A stretch of DNA of 64,000 nucleotides from Amia ocellicauda (lineage: Eukaryota; Chordata; Actinopteri; Amiiformes; Amiidae), in contig NW_027102714.1 in assembly GCF_036373705.1 (NCBI RefSeq), positions 1 through 64,000 on the forward strand, given 5' to 3'. The position numbers and the translations under genes are program-made. Within the stretch, counting starts at the first letter, position 1, and every line of letters starts with the position of its first letter. Below, in pieces: positions 11,396-24,222 of the stretch. The notes under the pieces were generated by a model that did no database searches, was not told where the DNA came from, and was given only the letters and a program-made list of their open reading frames with translations.

Positions 11396-11467
11396 TGACC
11401 CCGACGTGATTTGAACACACAACCTTCTGATCTGGAGTCAGACGCGCTACCGTTGCGCCACGAGGTC
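11396..11467 (-). tRNA. trnW-CCA: tRNA-Trp (anticodon CCA)
   Basis: 72-base cloverleaf. The 5' end reads GACCTCGTGGCGCAACGG, the anticodon loop is ACTCCAGAT (CCA at 11433-11435), and the acceptor stem closes with CGGGGTC and discriminator A. A TTTT terminator lies just downstream on the minus strand (about 11389-11392). It matches vertebrate tRNA-Trp apart from one T-stem base that makes two adjacent wobble pairs, shared by all copies seen. It reads UGG codons. Confidence 0.95.
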
Positions 11468-11857
11468 CTTAAACTTCAGTTAACACAGGACGTCAAGGAA
11501 AAATATTGGGAACTATGGTGATGTTTTGCTAGTGACCATTAGGTTAATGAATGGGCAACTGAAGCATTGACGTGATGAAGAAGTTAAACAGAATGCTAAA
11601 GAGATAGTGACAGTGAGCATGACACAGAACACATGGCATGACGTGAATACCAAGTTAAACTTAAAGCAGAAATTACAGAAAGAAAGAAAACAAAGAAAAC
11701 CGGACACTGCACATATGTTTGGTCTTTCCTATATCTTTAATATGATATCTCAGTAGTTTAAATTTGATACAGAAATTATTCTGGAATCCCATGAAATGGA
11801 AAATACAGTGAATATAAAACTATATTTGCTGTATTTATAACAAATATATTCCGCTTA
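11468..11857. other. Stretch without recognised features
   Basis: AT-rich DNA between tRNA-Trp and the Tc1-like element; nothing recognised. Confidence 0.6.
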
Positions 11858-11859
11858 TA

Positions 11860-13081
11860 CACTCACCTAAAGGATTATTAGGAACACCATACTAATACTG
11901 TGTTTTACCCCCTTTCGCCTTCAGAACTGCCTTAATTCTACGTGGCATTGATTCAACAAGGTGCTGAAAGCATTCTTTAGAAATGTTGGCCCATATTGAT
12001 AGGATAGCATCTTGCAGTTGATCGAGATTTGCGGGATGCACATCCAGGGCACGAAGCTCCTGTTCCACCACATCCCAAAGATGCTCTATTGGGTTGAGAT
12101 CTGGTGACTGTGGGGGCCAGTTTAGTACAGTGAACTCATTGTCATGTTCAAGAAACAAAATTTGAAATGATTCGACCTTTGTGACATGGTGCATTATCCT
12201 GCTGGAAGTAGCCATCAGAGGATGGGTACATGGTGGTCATAAAGGGATGGACATGCTCAGAAACAATGCTCAGGTAGGCCGTGGCATTTAAACGATGCCC
12301 AATTGGCACTAAGGGGCCTAAAGTGTGCCAAGAAGACATCCCCCACACCATTACACCACCACAACCAGCCTGCACAGTGGTAACAAGGCATGATGGATCC
12401 ATGTTCTCATTCTGTTTACGCCAAATTCTGACTCTACCATCTGAATGTCTCAACAGAAATCGAGACTCATCAGACCAGGCAACATTTTTCCAGTCTTCAA
12501 CTGTCCAATTTTGGTGAGCTTGTGCAAATTGTAGCCTCTTTTTCCTATGTGTAGTGGACATGAGTGGTACCCGGTGGGGTCTTCTGCTGTTGTAGCCCAT
12601 CCGCCTCAAGGTTGTACGTGTTGTGGCTTCACAAATGCCTTGCTGCATACCTCGATTGTAACGAGTGTTTATTTCAGTCAAAGTTGCTCTTCTATCAGCT
12701 TGAAACAGTCGGCCCATTCTCCTCTGACCTCTAGCATCAACAAGGCATTTTCGCCCACAGGACTGCCGCATACTGGATGTTTTTCCCTTTTCACACCATT
12801 TTTTGTAAACCCTAGAAATGGTTGTGCGTGAAAATCCCAGTAACTGAGCAGATTGTGAAATACTCAGACGGGCCCGTCTGGCACCAACAACCATGCCACG
12901 CTCAAAATTGCTTAAATCACCTTTCTTTCCCATTCAGACATCCAGTTTGGAGTTCAGGAGATTGTCTTGACCAGGACCACACCCCTAAATGCATTGAAGC
13001 AACTGCCATGTGATTGGTTGGTTAGATAATTGCATTAATGAGAAATTGAACAGGTGTATCTAATAATCCTTTAGGTGAGTG
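11860..13081 (-). mobile_element. Tc1-like element, DD36E type (unit A)
   Basis: 1222 bp, bounded by ~29-bp imperfect inverted repeats starting CACTCACCTAAAGG and flanked by TA on each side (11858-11859, 13082-13083), the Tc1/mariner target duplication. It holds one transposase gene on the minus strand, broken in this copy. The same TA site is used in units B and C, so it inserted before the array amplified. Confidence 0.95.
11892..12933 (-). pseudogene. Tc1-like transposase, frameshifted copy
   Basis: Aligns along its whole length with the 346-residue enzymes of units B and C. A net one-base insertion near 12155, just after the QQDNAPCHKG motif, shifts the frame and separates the second catalytic D from the final E. 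Both halves are otherwise well kept, including the helix-turn-helix region and WSDESRF. It is a host-genome DNA transposon gene that is inactive here. Confidence 0.9.
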
Positions 13082-13083
13082 TA

Positions 13084-14087
13084 TTTGCCTTTACTAATAT
13101 TGTATTTTATTTTACAATAGGTTTAATATAATAAGGTCCAAATAATAAATGTACATATTTGCACATGCTTGCTTTTGGTGAACAGGTAGAATTGGCCATT
13201 GTCTGAAAAAACATGCACTCACCTAGTTATTCACAGTTTAAACAGCGCCAGTGAATATTGGGTTTTAATGTTACAAGAGTGACGATGAAGTTATTGCGTT
13301 TAGTTGCTTTAAATAACTACAGTGGTTTGTGGATAACAGGAATATGTGCACATACAGAAAAGTTAAAAGTAACGCTGGGTAAGTACATAATCAAATCAAG
13401 TTTCACGAAAGATGATATGCTTCAGATACAACTTAATAGTAAAAATGCATTATGGTAAAGAGTTAATAGCTTTGTTGATAACCTCAACGTATGCTAATCA
13501 GTCTCTGTTTCGTGTTTATTATCATAATAATTGTAATTATTATTATTAGTAGTAGTATTCTACAATAAAACTTGCACAAGTTCGAATTGTGCCGATATGT
13601 TTTCTGCACAAGGAAAAGTATATATATTATTAAGTTACACAAGCATTGTAAAGAAACCAACAACATATAGGCACCTGGGTGTGTTCTTCCTACTTGGATA
13701 AGTAGGTTAGCCGGCTAAGTTTCAGGATAACTTGGCATTAACTCGGGATTTTCCATTCTCCGTAGCGAGTTTAAAGTTCAGCCAGCTATGTTTCCAGAGC
13801 AGCATTTCCAGCATCTCAAACCTGCTCCCTGTCAGGTTAACTTGAAGTTAGATGGCTAACAATCTGACTGTATTTCATCTGCCCAGTTAAATGACAGCTG
13901 ACTGTGTCCCCCAACAATGACGGCGCCGTTCCTAACAGATCCAGTAGTGATCCAGACCCAGTAGCTTTTCTGCGAGGAATAATTCATAGAGATTATAGAT
14001 TTAAATTATACAGATTAATTATTTGAGCGTTACAGGTTCGGTCGGAAAGGAATGATTTACGTAGCCGATTAATTAGGACCGCACATC
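13084..14087. other. Stretch without recognised genes (unit A, right end)
   Basis: Non-coding unit DNA with AT-rich microsatellite-like runs near 13530. From about 13700 there are short inverted echoes of GTTAACTTGAAGTTAG and GGATAACTTGGCATTAA, possibly an old repeat I cannot place. The last bases (GGACCGCACATC) form the Polinton target used elsewhere in the array. Confidence 0.5.
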
Positions 14088-14710
14088 AGTCATTCCGCCC
14101 TGGGCCGGCCCTGACCAATTTGATGCCCTAGGCAAGATTTTAGCTGGTGCCCCTGGCATCGCAGCCAATTCCACCACCGATCATTGTGTTCATACACTCA
14201 CACAGAAACTGCATAGCTTCATGTCTTAGATTTTCTTTATTTTTGAAACAATAAAAAACCACACAAAATAAAAACAGTATGCAAGAAACAAGTGACAAAT
14301 CGAATTATGAATACAATATAAATTAGTATTGCACGAAAAAACTATATTACAGACACCATAGTGCAAGATGCATAATGTAGCAGTGTTCTACAGCCTTACC
14401 GCCTTGCCTTTCTTGCAGCAAACAAGTGACATAAAACGAATTATAAATAAGTGGATGTTTCCTGCAGCACACTTGAAAGAAAAAGTACATTTCTCAAAAT
14501 TATGTTATAGGTAATGGAGGTTGATGAAAGAGTTAAATAGCTGATCGATCAAAAGGTGTGATCGTTGTGGGGCATCGGTAAGAATGCACAATTCTCATTC
14601 ATTCCAAACAGTGTCCCTTTATTGCATCACTAGCAATGGGCGTTAGCCTATTTTGGTATTTGTTTTGTGTGTTTTTTATTGCTTCTTGTTTTGTTTTATT
14701 TATTCACTTT

Positions 14711-15049
14711 CCACTGTCAGCTCTCTGCATTCCTTTCCCATCTCTCACTTCTTGATCCTCTGCAATCCGCCTTCCAAACACCGCTCACACCACTGAGACT
14801 GCTCTCCTGGCAGTCACTGACTCCCTCAACTGTGCTCGGGCAGCCTCCCTCTCCTCAATCCTCATCCTCCTTGGTCTCTCCGCAACATTTGACACCGTCG
14901 ATCACTCCATCCTACTCTCCTGCCTCGCTGACCTTGGAATCTCTGGGACTGCTCTCACTTGTTTCTCCTCCTACCTCAACGACCTATCATGTGGCGAGCT
15001 TCCTCATCCACCCCTCAACCTCTCCTCACAGGAATAACCCCCGGGTTTA
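14711..15049 (+). mobile_element. L2 reverse transcriptase remnant (unit B)
   Basis: The right third of the unit A piece: it starts within CACTGTCAGCTCTCTGC and carries the DTVDHSILLS-type stretch. Frame shifts show it is dead. The cut at its left end is shared with unit C. Confidence 0.75.
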
Positions 15050-17340
15050 GCTATCCTCCCGATGGGTCACACTTCGGTAGCTACCTTTTTTACTTTCATG
15101 GGGCCCTGAAATCCTCGCTGCGCCCCTGGTCATGAAAGCTGTAATGTCTGGTATCAAAATACATTACTGGCTTTCGGCTTACACACGTCATTTCAACCCA
15201 CTTGCTCAAGCAGACCGAGTAAACGTTTACTCGAGGTATACGGTCACACAGAAGGAGCATCCCAAGAACACCAGTAAATGGCGTTGAAATTTTGAAAACA
15301 TGCACAATTTTCCACGATCTAAGCCCACAGTTTACGTGCAAAATCTAACGTCTGAGATGATGGTATCCATGTAACATTCCCGAAATGGACGCATTTTAAA
15401 AGTGCAAGGTAACGGTCTGGTCCATTTATTGTGGGTTTCAAGGTAAAGTACATTGCTGATGGACGTTTCATGGTTAATGCGGATCAGTGGTTTCCTTTAT
15501 CATTATGCTCTCTAAATTGTTGTGGGTCTGTTGTACACTGTTCAGTACTGTACATCGTGTTTTAATCCTAACTTGATAAAACACTTCGATTCATGGCTTT
15601 GTAGCCCCACCAGTGACGTAAAAAACCACTCGGTAAGATCATTAAAACAAAGTATTAAACAAGGCGCAATGCACAAGACAGTCCTTTGCCCTGTGCAGTG
15701 CTGCGGGTAAACAACTCGTCTCTAGTGCAATAAACTAAGACCATGTAAACCCGAGAGGGAGAGGGGCATTTAATCTGTGACTCGAGCATATTGTCTCCAG
15801 TGAGGTCAATACACGCGTCAGGGATATGTATGCTAAATGTAATGTAAATATGATGGATATAATGTATATTGTGGTGGAGTTTATAAAGATAATGTCAGGG
15901 GAACTTTAGTGATGTTCTGTGTTTTCTAAATTCCAAGCAGTGGGACTTTAAGTCATAACTTTGTGAGGAATTTACATGTCTTTATAAATTATATATCATT
16001 ATAAAGTAATAATCCAGCTCACTTTGCTAGCTAGCCTACTGCCAGTTGCCATCCAAATGATGATAATGATCAGCTAGTAGTTAAGTACTGCAGTAGTTTG
16101 CCAGTTGTCAGCTAATGATTTTTCATAGTATTGTATTATTTAAATTCAGTTTTTTGTGCACTATAGTATTTTCAGTATTGAGTATTTTTGGTGTGGATGT
16201 TATTTTACCTAAACAGTTTATTAGTTATTGCTCTGATTTCAATATGCATAGTGCACTATTTACATTTGTATTGATTATTACATCAATTTCTTCAACAAGT
16301 ACAGTGTATGTTAAAGTGCAATACATGTTCTGTGATGTGCATTATTTAAATGTTTGTGTTTATTTTAGTTTTAACTAAACATTCTCTATACGCCATAAAC
16401 ATGGGCACCACTAAAATGTTTTTCATCGAGAGGGGGGATGGTTTTGGGGCTACTATCAAATCTCGCATATGGCCCCCAAATGGCTAGGGCCGGCTCTGGA
16501 CATCACACATTACATAGGATGGGGCTGACGTTGGATGGTACTTTTCGTGACTTAAATCAAGTAACAAGTTACTAGTACACACATAGCCTCTAAGTGTACT
16601 GAGTAATGATACTCTCTCTTTCGTTCATTCGTTCCTTAGTATTTTTACCTTTAGTAGTAGTAGTACTGGCCACTACTCGGAAGGTAGCGTTGCGCACCAA
16701 TAGATCACGAAAGCTTTCTCATAGTTTTGTGTTTTAGATAATGGTTCAATACGGACTCAATCCCCTTTCATGGACATGGCAGGGAACTTGCAGTTAGAAC
16801 TAAGGAGTCTAATAAGACTTGGTGGTACGCAGAACTGAAGTGCCAAGTGACAGGCTATCACTTTCATTGCACACCGCATTGTCTTCTCGCAGGGAGCGAA
16901 TTGGGGAAATGTTGGATTTACGGCATCATGTAGAAAGACTGAATGGTTTAGTTACAGAAAAAGATAAAAAAGATAGTGACCTTTCTTACTAGCTGAACTA
17001 ACCTGCATAAAATTAAGAAGATACAGACATTTTCATGCAATTATTTCAAGTTACAGTCTGCTGCTCAGACACAGTTTGGCGCACAGATGCAACTATCATC
17101 AACTCAATTATAAACATATATCTAGAGAGACAGAGAGACAGACATGGACTACATATCGTGCACATTGTATGAAATCATGCTGGTATATGTAGGCTTGTAG
17201 ATGATTGTTAAGAGGCCTATTTGGAAACATACGAAATGAGATATTACCATAATGAAGTCATGATACATGAAGGAAATGTTTTTCATGTTGGCAAAAGTAC
17301 CCTGTCAAAATGAAAATGAATGAGAAAAGACTAAAACAAA

Positions 17341-17392
17341 GGGCTCGTCCGGGATTTGAACCCTTTGAATCATACCCCTAGACCAACGAGCC
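17341..17392 (-). pseudogene. tRNA-Pro pseudogene (unit B)
   Basis: Same 52-base deleted form as at 8169-8220. Here the T arm keeps the standard GGTTCAAATCCC, which unit A has altered by one base. Confidence 0.85.
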
Positions 17393-18114
17393 ACATAGCA
17401 CAGGTTTCTGTGAAAACTAGTTAACATCGGTGCCACGTAGAGAGTTGTGCGCTCCTCTATTTGAACACTTTCTCCTTCAAACATTGCATGAGTGTCTGAC
17501 TGCCGCCATCTAGCGGTGCTGACTGACCGATGGCTCGGGTATCTTGGATGTTGTTAAATGACATAACTGTCCGCCCAAGACACTGATGACCAAGGGTCAT
17601 AGTTTTCCCTTGTAATAATAACAACAATAGTAATTGGAGTGAATGGAAGTGGCATTTCTATTTCTCCTTACTTTAGCCGTCATCGTCGCCAACATTGTTG
17701 TTGGTGAGCATGGAGAGGAGTGTATTAGCTTTTAAAGTATATTCAAGCAATGAACACGTCAAATAAATGTAATACCGAATACTTTTGCACGCAAGTGCAC
17801 ATGTATGTTACAGCGCTTCTGGGAGCACGGCCCACGTGAAGCAAGAGGGCGCAGTAAAGGTCTGCGAGTCAAGTGTGATGTGGGTATCCTGCAGCAGGGA
17901 GAGGAACCTTTGTTTTTCTACAGACGAAGCTGGTGCTGTGGGATACTAGTGTAAGGCCATTTATTCGTCATCTGTTCATGCGCAACGGTTCACCAGAAGT
18001 GTGTTAGTGAAAACAGCGGTAAGTGCAGGCTTAGTAGGTTCGCAATAGCTTGAATGGTGTCGAACTCCCCCGAAGCATCACAAGTGTGATGGCGGAAGCC
18101 TAGAAAGAAAACGT

Positions 18115-18186
18115 TGCGTTGGCCGGGAATCGAACCCGGGTCAACTGCTTGGAAGGCAGCTATGCTCACCACTATACCACCAACGC
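18115..18186 (-). tRNA. trnG-UCC: tRNA-Gly (anticodon UCC), unit B
   Basis: Cloverleaf identical to the vertebrate consensus as I know it, with GGTTCGATTCC in the T arm and a fully paired acceptor stem. The TTTT terminator lies just downstream on the minus strand. Confidence 0.96.
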
Positions 18187-19158
18187 CCAGAAAGTCTCTC
18201 ATTCCATGACTTTTGATGCATTTCAGATCATTCATCTGACTAGATACATGCGAATAATCACAGCCTACAGTGTAAAGCTTCTGATTACAGACAGGGCGTG
18301 TTGAGTGTGCTAAGTAACTTGCTAAATTCACTAACAAACAGTCGCTGCTCTTACTACAAAACAGGTGCAAGATATATCATTCTTAGCTAAACAAACCACG
18401 TAAACAATCAATGTAACTCTTAACTAAACTAGGAAACGCGAGAGAAAAAGGCGATACTTAGCTGCGGCGACTTGAGCGACTTCTCAGCTGGCTTGCCCGA
18501 GTGTCCAGATGCATATGTGGAAATACTTCTATACAATCCATGAACATAGATTCTCGATAGATGAATACTGTTTATTTAAAGGCCAGTTTTTATTTAGCGC
18601 ATAGTTTATTGAATTTACCCACCAAGGTGGAACACGGACAATGATGTATTTGATTGACAGTGTAACTTGGACTGTTGGAGTAACTTGGACACCCATTGGA
18701 ATGGAAAAACAAACTCGAGAAAAAAGTGTGTGTGTGTGTGTGTGTGTGTGTCACCTGCTGGTAGTGATGCATTTACATAACCTACAGACTATTTGGGCTG
18801 ATTGTTCCTGGTGTATTAATGAAACTTTTCAAAGCGGTGGCTTACGTAGATGACATCACAGTCATTGTTAAGAATGGCAAGGATGTACCTTACCTTAAAT
18901 GACTGTCAGAAATGAATTGAGTTTCTTCAGTGGTTAATGGCTTTTACTGGGGGAACTAGGTAGAAAGCAAGCCACTGTCTCTAGCCACATTTTGGACAAA
19001 TGGACAAAACTAGATGGATTTAAAAATAGACGGATAGACAGTCGGATGGCGTCTGTCTACAATATTTTAAATGATAATAGTATATGTAGTATATGCATGT
19101 GTATTATAAACTAATCTTTACAGAAAAGGGGTAATACCATAATAAAATGCTGATGAGA

Positions 19159-19432
19159 GGAGAAGAGATCTTATTCACTGGCCAAATACATGATTTCGAC
19201 AATTGTCGTACATCTTGACGGCACTTAGCTTTACTTTTCACAATGTATGACTGCACTTACTGTACTTAACTGTATACATTGGAAGTTGTAAAATGTATTA
19301 TCTTGAATTGCTTTGTTTAATGTAAATTTGAATTTGTAATGTTTGATGCCTTGTACTTAACTGTATTCTTGCACTTATGTTGCAAGTCGCCCTGCATAAG
19401 GGCGTCTGCCAAGAAATAAAAATAATAATAAT
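19159..19432 (+). mobile_element. L2 3' end (unit B)
   Basis: Same tail as at 9989-10262, framed by the 84-bp direct repeats at 19075-19158 and 19439-19522. Confidence 0.75.
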
Positions 19433-19556
19433 GTTTAATAATAGTATATGTAGTATATGCATGTGTATTATAAACTAATCTTTACAGAAAAGGGGTAATA
19501 CCATAATAAAATGCTGATGAGAAATTAAGAAAACCGTAAAAGAAAGGCATTTTAAA

Positions 19557-19600
19557 CCAGGACCTCTCGCACTCTAAGAGAGAATCATATCTCGAACAAA
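19557..19600 (-). pseudogene. Second tRNA-Pro remnant (unit B)
   Basis: Same anticodon-arm remnant as at 10386-10430. Confidence 0.6.
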
Positions 19601-20565
19601 CTTACATTAGTGACATCTTTACACTAGTGCCACGTAGAAAGCGGTGCGCTCCAACAGCCGGAAACTTTCTCAGTCTCAAGTTCAAGCACCTTGTGTGTGA
19701 CTGCCATCTAATGTTGCTGACTAATAGCACTATTGGACTAGAGGAGCTGGGGCTGGCAGAAATTCAGCCAGGCTTTTCTACAGGCGCAAACTCAGCTGAT
19801 GCTGTGTAGGCTACTCCGTGTACGTCAATGAAAGTCTAGTGACTTCAATATACACACCCCGATGCACCCAAAGAGTGATTGTCAAAGTATGAGTGACTCG
19901 CTCCACTAGCAGCACCGACCTGCATCTCTCTGTGACACCCGGCGCCTCCGTCTGGATAAGCTGCTGGTAATGCCGAGCACGGCAGCAGATCTTGTACAGT
20001 GGAACCCTAATAATATTCCTAATAATATGGCAACATCCTGGGGGGTCGGTGTGCCGCGCCACAGTGCAGCGACCTTAGCGCATCACTAAAAGGCACCTTA
20101 GCGAGGCCTCGGAATCGCTCAAACATGAACCGAGAAATGAACATTGAATCCCATCTACTATTATTACCTAGTAGTGTTGATGTTATCTAAAGTATTTCTA
20201 TACGTTTTTATTAGTGTATGAATTGTGTCGACCAGGGATCAGAAAGTGAGACAGTATAGGGTAGGCGGTAATCGAAAGCACAAGAAATACATAAAAGGGA
20301 GCTATACAGCAGGTGAATAAAACACGGATTGTGACAGTCCACTGTTAATAGCCTATAACAAGGCAGATTAAAATATAACAAACGATACGGATTCTTAAAA
20401 TCAAATATAATTTCAACGTGCAGGAGACCAGACTGACTTTTATGCATCCCATCGGGTGTAGATGCATGTTACTTAGACTAACAACGTTTGCATTCTAGGA
20501 TATTAATAACACTCTCCAGAGCAGGAATTATTGAGTGATATTACAGGGAATGTTGAGTAAAAGAC

Positions 20566-20637
20566 TGACCCCGACGTGATTTGAACACACAACCTTCTGA
20601 TCTGGAGTCAGACGCGCTACCGTTGCGCCACGAGGTC
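20566..20637 (-). tRNA. trnW-CCA: tRNA-Trp (anticodon CCA), unit B
   Basis: Identical in sequence to the unit A gene, with the same terminator. Confidence 0.95.
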
Positions 20638-21025
20638 CTTAAACTTCAGTTAACACAGGACGTCAAGGAAAAATATTGGGAACTATGGTGATGTTTTGCT
20701 AGTGACCATTAGGTTAATGAATGGGCAACTGAAGCATTGACGTGATGAAGAAGTTAAACAGAATGCTAAAGAGATAGTGACAGTGAGCATGACACAGAAC
20801 ACATGGCATGACGTGAATACCAAGTTAAACTTAAAGCAGAAATTACAGAAAGAAAGAAAAAAAAAACGGATACTGCACATGTGTTTGGTCTTTCCTATAT
20901 CTTTAATATGATATCTCAGTAGTTTAAATTTGATACAGAAATTATTCTGGAATCCCATAAAATGGAAAATACAGTGAAAATAAAACTATATCTGTTATAT
21001 TTATAACAAATATATTCCGCTTATA

Positions 21026-22246
21026 CACTCACCTAAAGGATTATTAGGAACACCATACTAATACTGTGTTTTACCCCCTTTCGCCTTCAGAACTGCCTTA
21101 ATTCTACGTGGCATTGATTCAACAAGGTGCTGAAAGCATTCTTTAGAAATGTTGGCCCATATTGATAGGATAGCATCTTGCAGTTGATCGAGATTTGTGG
21201 GATGCACATCCAGGGCACGAAGCTCCCGTTCCACCACATCCCAAAGATGCTCTATTGGGTTGAGATGTGGTGACTGTGGGGGCCAGTTTAGTACAGTGAA
21301 CTCATTGTCATGTTCAAGAAACCAATTTGAAATGATTCGACCTTTGTGACATGGTGCATTATCCTGCTGGAAGTAGCCATCAGAGGATGGGTACATGGTG
21401 GTCATAAAGGGATGGACATGGTCAGAAACAATGCTCAGGTAGGCCGTGGCATTTAAACGATGCCCAATTGGCACTAAGGGGCCTAAAGTGTGCCAAGAAA
21501 ACATCCCCCACACCATTACACCACCACCACCAGCCTGCACAGTGGTAACAAGGCATGATGGATCCATGTTCTCATTCTGTTTACGCCAAATTCTGACTCT
21601 ACCATCTGAATGTCTCAACAGAAATCGAGACTCATCAGACCAGGCAACATTTTTCCAGTCTTCAACTGTCCAATTTTGGTGAGCTTGTGCAAATTGTAGC
21701 CTCTTTTTCCTATCTGTAGTGGAGATGAGTGGTACCCGGTGGGGTCTTCTGCTGTTGTAGCCCATCCGCCTCAAGGTTGTACGTGTTGTGGCTTCACAAA
21801 TGCCTTGCTGCATACCTCGGTTGTAACGAGTGGTTATTTCAGTCAAAGTTGCTCTTCTATCAGCTTGAATCAGTCGGCCCATTCTCCTCTGACCTCTAGC
21901 ATCAACAAGGCATTTTCGCCCACAGGACTGCCGCATACTGGATGTTTTTCCCTTTTCACACCATTTTTTGTAAACCCTAGAAATGGTTGTGCGTGAAAAT
22001 CCCAGTAACTGAGCAGATTGTGAAATACTCAGACCGGCCCGTCTGGCACCAACAACCATGCCACGCTCAAAATTGCTTAAATCACCTTTCTTTCCCATTC
22101 AGACATTCAGTTTGGAGTTCAGGAGATTGTCTTGACCAGGACCACACCCCTAAATGCATTGAAGCAACTGCCATGTGATTGGTTGGTTAGATAATTGCAT
22201 TAATGAGAAATTGAACAGGTGTATCTAATAATCCTTTAGGTGAGTG
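21026..22246 (-). mobile_element. Tc1-like element, DD36E type (unit B)
   Basis: 1221 bp between TA duplications (21024-21025, 22247-22248), with the same terminal repeats and an open transposase gene. It looks structurally complete. Confidence 0.95.
21058..22098 (-). CDS. Tc1/mariner transposase, DD36E, intact (unit B)
   Basis: 346 residues, typical for Tc1 transposases. Two N-terminal helix-turn-helix regions bind the terminal repeats (around residues 10-50, with LGFSRTTISRVYKKW, and around 70-120). The DDE nuclease domain has D155 in WSDESRF, D246 in QQDNAPCHKG and E283 in NPIEHLW. Thirty-six residues separate D246 and E283, where Sleeping Beauty-type Tc1 enzymes have 34; I recall DD36E enzymes being named Incomer. 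H278 replaces the usual D in SPDLNPIE, a non-catalytic position that might weaken activity. It cuts and pastes the surrounding 1.2-kb element at TA sites. The MGKKGDLSNF start is shared by all copies. Confidence 0.95.
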   Translation of the reverse strand: MGKKGDLSNFERGMVVGARRAGLSISQSAQLLGFSRTTISRVYKKWCEKGKTSSMRQSCGRKCLVDARGQRRMGRLIQADRRATLTEITTRYNRGMQQGICEATTRTTLRRMGYNSRRPHRVPLISTTDRKKRLQFAQAHQNWTVEDWKNVAWSDESRFLLRHSDGRVRIWRKQNENMDPSCLVTTVQAGGGGVMVWGMFSWHTLGPLVPIGHRLNATAYLSIVSDHVHPFMTTMYPSSDGYFQQDNAPCHKGRIISNWFLEHDNEFTVLNWPPQSPHLNPIEHLWDVVERELRALDVHPTNLDQLQDAILSIWANISKECFQHLVESMPRRIKAVLKAKGGKTQY

Positions 22247-23880
22247 TATTTGCCTTTACTAATATTGTATTTTATTTTACAATAGGTTTAATATAATAAG
22301 GTCCAAATAATAAATGTACATATTTGCACATGCTTGCTTTTGGTGAACAGGTAGAATTGGCCATTATCTGAAAAAAACATGCACTCACCTAGTTATTCAC
22401 AGTTTAAACAGCGCCAGTGAATATTGGGTTTTAATGTTACAGGAGTGACGATGAAGTTATTGCGTTTAGTTGCTTTAAATAACTACAGTGGTTTGTGGAT
22501 AACAGGAATATGTGCACATACAGAAAAGTTAAAAGTAACGCTGGGTAAGTACATAATCAAATCAAGTTTCACGAAAGATGATATGCTTCAGATACAACTT
22601 AATAGTAAAAATGCATTATGGTAAAGAGTTAATAGCTTTGTTGATAACCTCAACGTATGCTAATCAGTCTCTGTTTCGTGTTTATTATCATAATAATTGT
22701 AATTATTATTAGTAGTAGTAGTATTCTACAATAAAACTTGCATAAGTTCGAATTGTGCCGATATGTTTTCTGCACAAGGAAAAGTATATATATTATTAAG
22801 TTACACAAGCATTGTAAAGAAACCAACAACATATAGGCACCTGGGTGTGTTCTTCCTACTTGGATAAGTAGGTTAGCCGGCTAAGTTTCAGGATAACTTG
22901 GCATTAACTCGGGATTTTCCATTCTCCGTAGCGAGTTTAAAGTTCAGCCAGCTATGTTTCCAGAGCAGCATGTCCAGCATCTCAAACCTGCTCCCTGTCA
23001 GGTTAACTTGAAGTTAGATGGCTAACAATCTCACTGTATTTCATCTGCCCAGTTAAATGACAGCTGACTGTGTCCCCCAACAATGACGGCGGCGTTCCTA
23101 ACAGATCCAGTAGTGATCCAGACCCAGTAGCTTTTCTGCGAGGAATAATTCATAGAGATTATAGATTTAAATTATACAGATTAATTATTTGAGCGTTACA
23201 GGTTCGGTCGGAAAGGAATGATTTACGTAGCCGATTAATTAGGACCGCACATCAGTCATTCCGCCCTGGGCCGGCCCTGACCAATTTGATGCCCTAGGCA
23301 AGATTTTAGCTGGTGCCCAATTGGCATCGCAGCCAATTCCACCACCGATCATTGTGTTCATACACTCACACAGAAACTGCATAGCTTCATGTCTTAGATT
23401 TTCTTTATTTTTGAAACAATAAAAAACCACACAAAATAAAAACAGTATGCAAGAAACAAGTGACAAAACGAATTATGAATACAATATAAATTAGTATTGC
23501 ACGAAAAAACTATATTACCGACACCATAGTGCAAGATGCATAATGTAGCAGTGTTCTACAGCCTTACCGCCTTGCCTTTCTTGCAGCAAACAAGTGACAT
23601 AAAACGAATTATAAATAAGTGGATGTTTCCTGCAGCACACTTGAAAGAAAAAGTACATTTCTCAAAATTATGTTATAGGTAATGGAGGTTGATGAAAGAG
23701 TTAAATAGCTGATCGATCAAAAGGTGTGATCGTTGTGGGGCATCGGTAAGAATGCACAATTCTCATTCATTCCAAACAGTGTCCCTTTATTGCATCACTA
23801 GCAATGGGCGTTAGCCTATTTTGGTATTTGTTTTGTGTGTTTTTTATTGCTTCTTGTTTTGTTTTATTTATTCACTTTCC

Positions 23881-24222
23881 ACTGTCAGCTCTCTGCATTC
23901 CTTTCCCATCTCTCACTTCTTGATCCTCTGCAATCCGCCTTCCAAACACCGCTCACACCACTGAGACTGCTCTCCTGGCAGTCACTGACTCCCTCAACTG
24001 TGCTCGGGCAGCCTCCCTCTCCTCAATCCTCATCCTCCTTGGTCTCTCCGCAACATTTGACACCGTCGATCACTCCATCCTCCTCTCCTGCCTCGCTGAC
24101 CTTGGAATCTCTGGGACTGCTCTCACTTGTTTCTCCTCCTACCTCAACGACCGGACCTATCAAGTGGCGAGGTTCCTCATCCACCCCTCAACCTCTCCTC
24201 ACAGGCATAACCCCCGGGTTTA
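23881..24222 (+). mobile_element. L2 reverse transcriptase remnant (unit C)
   Basis: Same truncated piece as in unit B, with the same left junction. Confidence 0.75.

Larger units (their letters stand above)
2690..14087. repeat. Tandem unit A (long form, 11.4 kb)
   Basis: First of five direct repeats of one segment, counted from the Polinton target point to the next copy of that point. It contains the ~2.2 kb block at about 3290-5530 that units B and C lack. Order within it: inverted-terminal block, L2 piece, tRNA-Pro pseudogene, tRNA-Gly, GT repeat, L2 3' end, tRNA-Pro remnant, tRNA-Trp, Tc1-like element, and ~1 kb without a recognised feature. By eye it matches the other units at well over 95% where they align. 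Confidence 0.92.
14088..23253. repeat. Tandem unit B (short form, 9.2 kb)
   Basis: Second copy of the unit. It lacks the ~2.2 kb block between the AT-rich left end and the L2 reverse transcriptase: the junction at about 14710 runs straight from TTTATTCACTTT into the L2 piece. It keeps both tRNA genes, both tRNA-Pro remnants, the L2 3' end with its paired 84-bp repeats (19075-19158, 19439-19522) and an intact Tc1-like element. Gaps between listed features hold the same unrecognised unit DNA as in A. Confidence 0.92.

Noticed and set aside
21446-21682. Plus-strand open frames inside the Tc1-like elements
   Set aside because: Antisense shadows of the transposase gene.
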